Positions 23,755 through 25,210 of a stretch of DNA of 25,210 nucleotides are shown here, piece after piece (within the stretch, counting starts at the first letter, position 1; each line of letters opens with the position of its first letter). The notes beneath the pieces were generated by a model. It was given only the letters and a program-made list of their open reading frames with translations. It was not told where the DNA came from and made no database searches. The stretch lies in the NCBI GenBank assembly GCA_031359995.1, contig JANMAT010000138.1, forward strand, positions 1 to 25,210. Direction: 5' to 3'. The translations under genes were made by a program, and so were the position numbers. The DNA is from JANMAT01 sp031359995 (GTDB lineage: Bacteria > Actinomycetota > Acidimicrobiia > Acidimicrobiales > Ilumatobacteraceae).

Positions 23755-24212
23755 CGGAGCAGGTCTGTGACTCGGTGCTCGGCATGAGCATCGAGCCGCT
23801 GTCCGAGCCCGTAGCAGCGCGTACCGAAGTGATGGCGTGCGTGCAGATCACCGGCGGCTGGCAAGGTGCCGTCGTGATCACGTGCGCGCGTGCCGTCGCC
23901 GAGGCCATCACCGAGGCCATGTTCGGCATGGATCCCGGCACGACGAGCGCGGAGGAGCTCGACGATGCCATGGGAGAGATGGCGAACATGATCGGTGGGA
24001 ACATCAAGGGCCTGATGCCCGGCCCGTCCCAGCTCTCGTTGCCCACGGTGGCCGAGGGCACCGACTTCGCCGCCGGCTTCCCGGGCTCCATCGTCGCGGT
24101 CGAGGCGCTCTACGCCCTGCCGTCCGGTGCACTCGGTGTGCAGGTGTACCGGCAGGACGCCGGGAACAGCCATGCCCATGCCCATGTCCATGCTGCGGCG
24201 AGCGAGAACTGA
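23721..24212 (+). CDS. cheX: CheX/CheC-type CheY phosphatase candidate with His-rich tail
   Basis: This 163-residue protein has the CheC/CheX/FliY active-site pattern Asp-x3-Glu-x2-Asn at D82, E86 and N89 in 'DDAMGEMANMIGGNIKG'. It sits in a fold-like context of beta strand ('ACVQITGGWQGAVVITC'), helix and strand. Members speed dephosphorylation of CheY. One motif copy argues for CheX-like rather than two-site CheC. The C-terminus ends in alternating histidines ('HAHAHVHA', residues 151-158) from a 6-nt repeat, which could bind metal. GTG 23721 is set by AAGGAGGA 4 nt upstream and lies inside the cheR 3' end. The second cheY follows 8 bases later. The family call is from motif and context. 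Confidence 0.75.
   Translation: MEPTSDDITALTEQVCDSVLGMSIEPLSEPVAARTEVMACVQITGGWQGAVVITCARAVAEAITEAMFGMDPGTTSAEELDDAMGEMANMIGGNIKGLMPGPSQLSLPTVAEGTDFAAGFPGSIVAVEALYALPSGALGVQVYRQDAGNSHAHAHVHAAASEN
24171..24194 (+). repeat. Four tandem 6-nt units encoding the His-rich tail
   Basis: CATGCC, CATGCC, CATGTC and CATGCT follow each other in frame in the 3' end of the cheX-like gene and encode HAHAHVHA. Such a short repeat could change copy number by slippage without breaking the frame. Confidence 0.8.
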
Positions 24213-24220
24213 GGAGCGAG

Positions 24221-24583
24221 ATGAAGAAGATCCTGGTGGTTGACGACTCGAAGGCCATGCGCATGATCGTGCGGCGCACCCTGCGTCAGGCCGGGTTCGA
24301 AGGGCATGACGTGCAGGAGGCCGGCGACGGTCAGGAGGCGTTGGGGCTCATCGGGTCCTGGGGTCCTGATCTGGTGCTGTCCGACTGGAACATGCCCAAC
24401 ATGAGCGGCATCGAGCTGCTGCGCCAGATGCGCGGCAACGGTGACAAGCGGGCGTTCGGCTTCGTGACCTCGGAGAGCACTCCCGAGATGCGCAAGCTCG
24501 CGTCGGAGAACGGCGCACTGTTCCTCATCGCCAAGCCATTCGACGAGGACACCTTCCGGTCCGCGCTCGAACCCGTCCTCTAG
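24221..24583 (+). CDS. cheY: Chemotaxis response regulator, CheY type (second copy)
   Basis: This 120-residue stand-alone receiver has D8-D9, phospho-acceptor Asp55 in 'VLSDWNMPNMSG', Thr83 in 'FVTSES' and Lys105 in 'IAKPFDE'. It is clearly diverged from the first copy, so the pair is not a recent duplication. Lying between a CheX-type phosphatase candidate and another possible one, it may be the phosphatase substrate or a phosphate sink. GAGGAG just upstream of ATG 24221 (4-nt spacer) supports the start. Confidence 0.92.
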   Translation: MKKILVVDDSKAMRMIVRRTLRQAGFEGHDVQEAGDGQEALGLIGSWGPDLVLSDWNMPNMSGIELLRQMRGNGDKRAFGFVTSESTPEMRKLASENGALFLIAKPFDEDTFRSALEPVL

Positions 24584-24599
24584 AAAGGGGAGATCCTCC

Positions 24600-25094
24600 A
24601 TGCCCGTCGATTCCCCGCCCGGCGTCGGCACCATCGCCAAGATGTTCAAGAGCCTGCTCGGCGTCCCCGTGCTCGTGAAGGAGATGGACGACAAGCTCGT
24701 CCACGGCAAGCCCGACACCCCGACGTACGCCGGTGTGTACGCATCGAACCACGGTGACATCTGCGCCGCCGCCATCTGCTCGCTGTCGCTCGCCGCGGCC
24801 ACGGGCGCCTGCCTCGGGCTCATCCCGGCGGCCCAGGCCGAGGAGTGGGTGAAGACCCGCAAGATCCGGGCTGACGGTCTCGAGAACTTCACCGAGATCC
24901 TGAACGTGATCGCCGCTGCCTTCAACGAGGCGTATCCCGGCCGTCACGTGCGCCTGCGCGGAGTGCTTCAGCCGGGCCAGATGCCGCCACAGCAGGACAT
25001 CCGTCAGCTCCTCGACGGCACCGTGCCCGGCATCAACATGTACGTCGACATCGAGCGCTATCCGGGCGGACGTCTGACCCTGCGTTCGCGCTGA
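24600..25094 (+). CDS. Unknown operon protein, possibly a divergent CheX-like fold
   Basis: I do not recognise this 164-residue protein with certainty. It contains 'LENFTEILNVIAAAFNE', with Glu95-x3-Glu99-x2-Asn102, which echoes the CheC/CheX active-site spacing (Asp/Ser-x3-Glu-x2-Asn). A preceding stretch, 'GVYASNHGDICAAAICSLSLAAATGACLGLIP', could be the strand-helix that comes before it in that fold. There are no membrane segments or signal peptide I would call, although the Ala-rich stretch is mildly hydrophobic. It follows cheY by 16 bases with GGGGAG 7 nt before ATG 24600, so it is the last gene of the chemotaxis operon in view. A phosphatase or CheY-binding role is inference. Confidence 0.55.
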   Translation: MPVDSPPGVGTIAKMFKSLLGVPVLVKEMDDKLVHGKPDTPTYAGVYASNHGDICAAAICSLSLAAATGACLGLIPAAQAEEWVKTRKIRADGLENFTEILNVIAAAFNEAYPGRHVRLRGVLQPGQMPPQQDIRQLLDGTVPGINMYVDIERYPGGRLTLRSR

Positions 25095-25108
25095 ACCCGC
25101 GGGTCGTG

Positions 25109-25130
25109 GGGGCCCGCCCTGGCGGGGGCC
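25109..25130 (+). terminator. Possible terminator hairpin after the chemotaxis operon
   Basis: A GC-only stem around CCCGC-CCTG-GCGGG, extendable by GG/CC pairs with a 2-nt bulge, begins 15 bases after the last stop codon. It has no T tract, and the sequence beyond is of doubtful quality, so this is weak. Confidence 0.3.
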
Positions 25131-25144
25131 GCCCACCCGGCTCA

Positions 25145-25210
25145 AAACCCCCCCCCCCCCCGCGGGGGGGTGGGGCCGGGCGCGGGAGCCGGGAGGGGCC
25201 GGCCCGGGGG
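25145..25210. other. Homopolymer-rich contig end
   Basis: Fourteen consecutive C (25148-25161), then GC, then seven G, then G-rich sequence to the end. The core C7-GC-G7 is self-complementary. No gene is visible. The composition is unlike any other part of the window and suggests an assembly or sequencing artefact at a contig end. Confidence 0.6.

Noticed and set aside
24171..24194. CRISPR-like or regulatory repeat
   Set aside because: Units are 6 nt, contiguous, in frame, and within a coding sequence.

Overview
The window is about 25 kb of very GC-rich DNA with C/G-ending codons, short intergenic gaps and many stop/start overlaps (GTGA, ATGA). An F420-type luciferase-like oxidoreductase, a zinc-ribbon/histidine-phosphatase pair resembling the mycobacterial Rv2229c-Rv2228c neighbourhood, actinobacterial-style -10 elements directly before start codons, and a full chemotaxis operon together suggest a motile actinomycete, perhaps an Acidimicrobiia-type lineage. 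That placement is inference; no rRNA or other phylogenetic marker is present.

Layout. 1-277: tail of a protein that looks like a degenerate GGDEF domain. 358-7233: amino-acid biosynthesis, with hisI overlapping trpE, a short YgfZ/CAF17-like gene, then (minus strand) an OmpR-type response regulator and histidine kinase wedged into the cluster, then trpC and a TrpB2-type tryptophan synthase beta gene. The trpB2-like gene has an in-frame TAG where the family has a lysine. 7297-11763: a peptide/opine/nickel-type ABC importer (lipoprotein, permease, and a permease-ATPase fusion). 11760-12704 (minus): an F420-dependent LLM oxidoreductase that shares its CTAG stop with the fusion gene. 12817-16792: a class A penicillin-binding protein, a coiled-coil zinc-ribbon protein, a small membrane protein and a histidine phosphatase.

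16872-25094 is one chemotaxis operon: cheA, cheW, cheY, a methyl-accepting chemotaxis protein, cheB, cheR, a CheX/CheC-type phosphatase candidate, a second cheY, and a last gene that may be a second, divergent CheX-like protein. CheA and CheW couple the receptor to phosphorylation of the CheY proteins, CheR and CheB set receptor methylation, and the CheX-type proteins could remove phosphate from CheY. A candidate sigma-28/WhiG-type promoter lies just upstream of cheA.

The features most worth a second look are the nonsense codon in trpB2, the sharply different codon usage in the catalytic core of cheA together with its two tandem CheW-like domains, the two phosphatase-like proteins around the second CheY, the repeated TAGCGT-like elements 6-10 nt before start codons (leaderless transcription), and a ten-codon reading frame whose stop overlaps the LLM gene's start. 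The last 60-70 bases are homopolymer-rich and may be an assembly-end artefact. No intergenic stretch exceeds about 140 bases. I saw no tRNA, rRNA, CRISPR array, transposase or phage gene.
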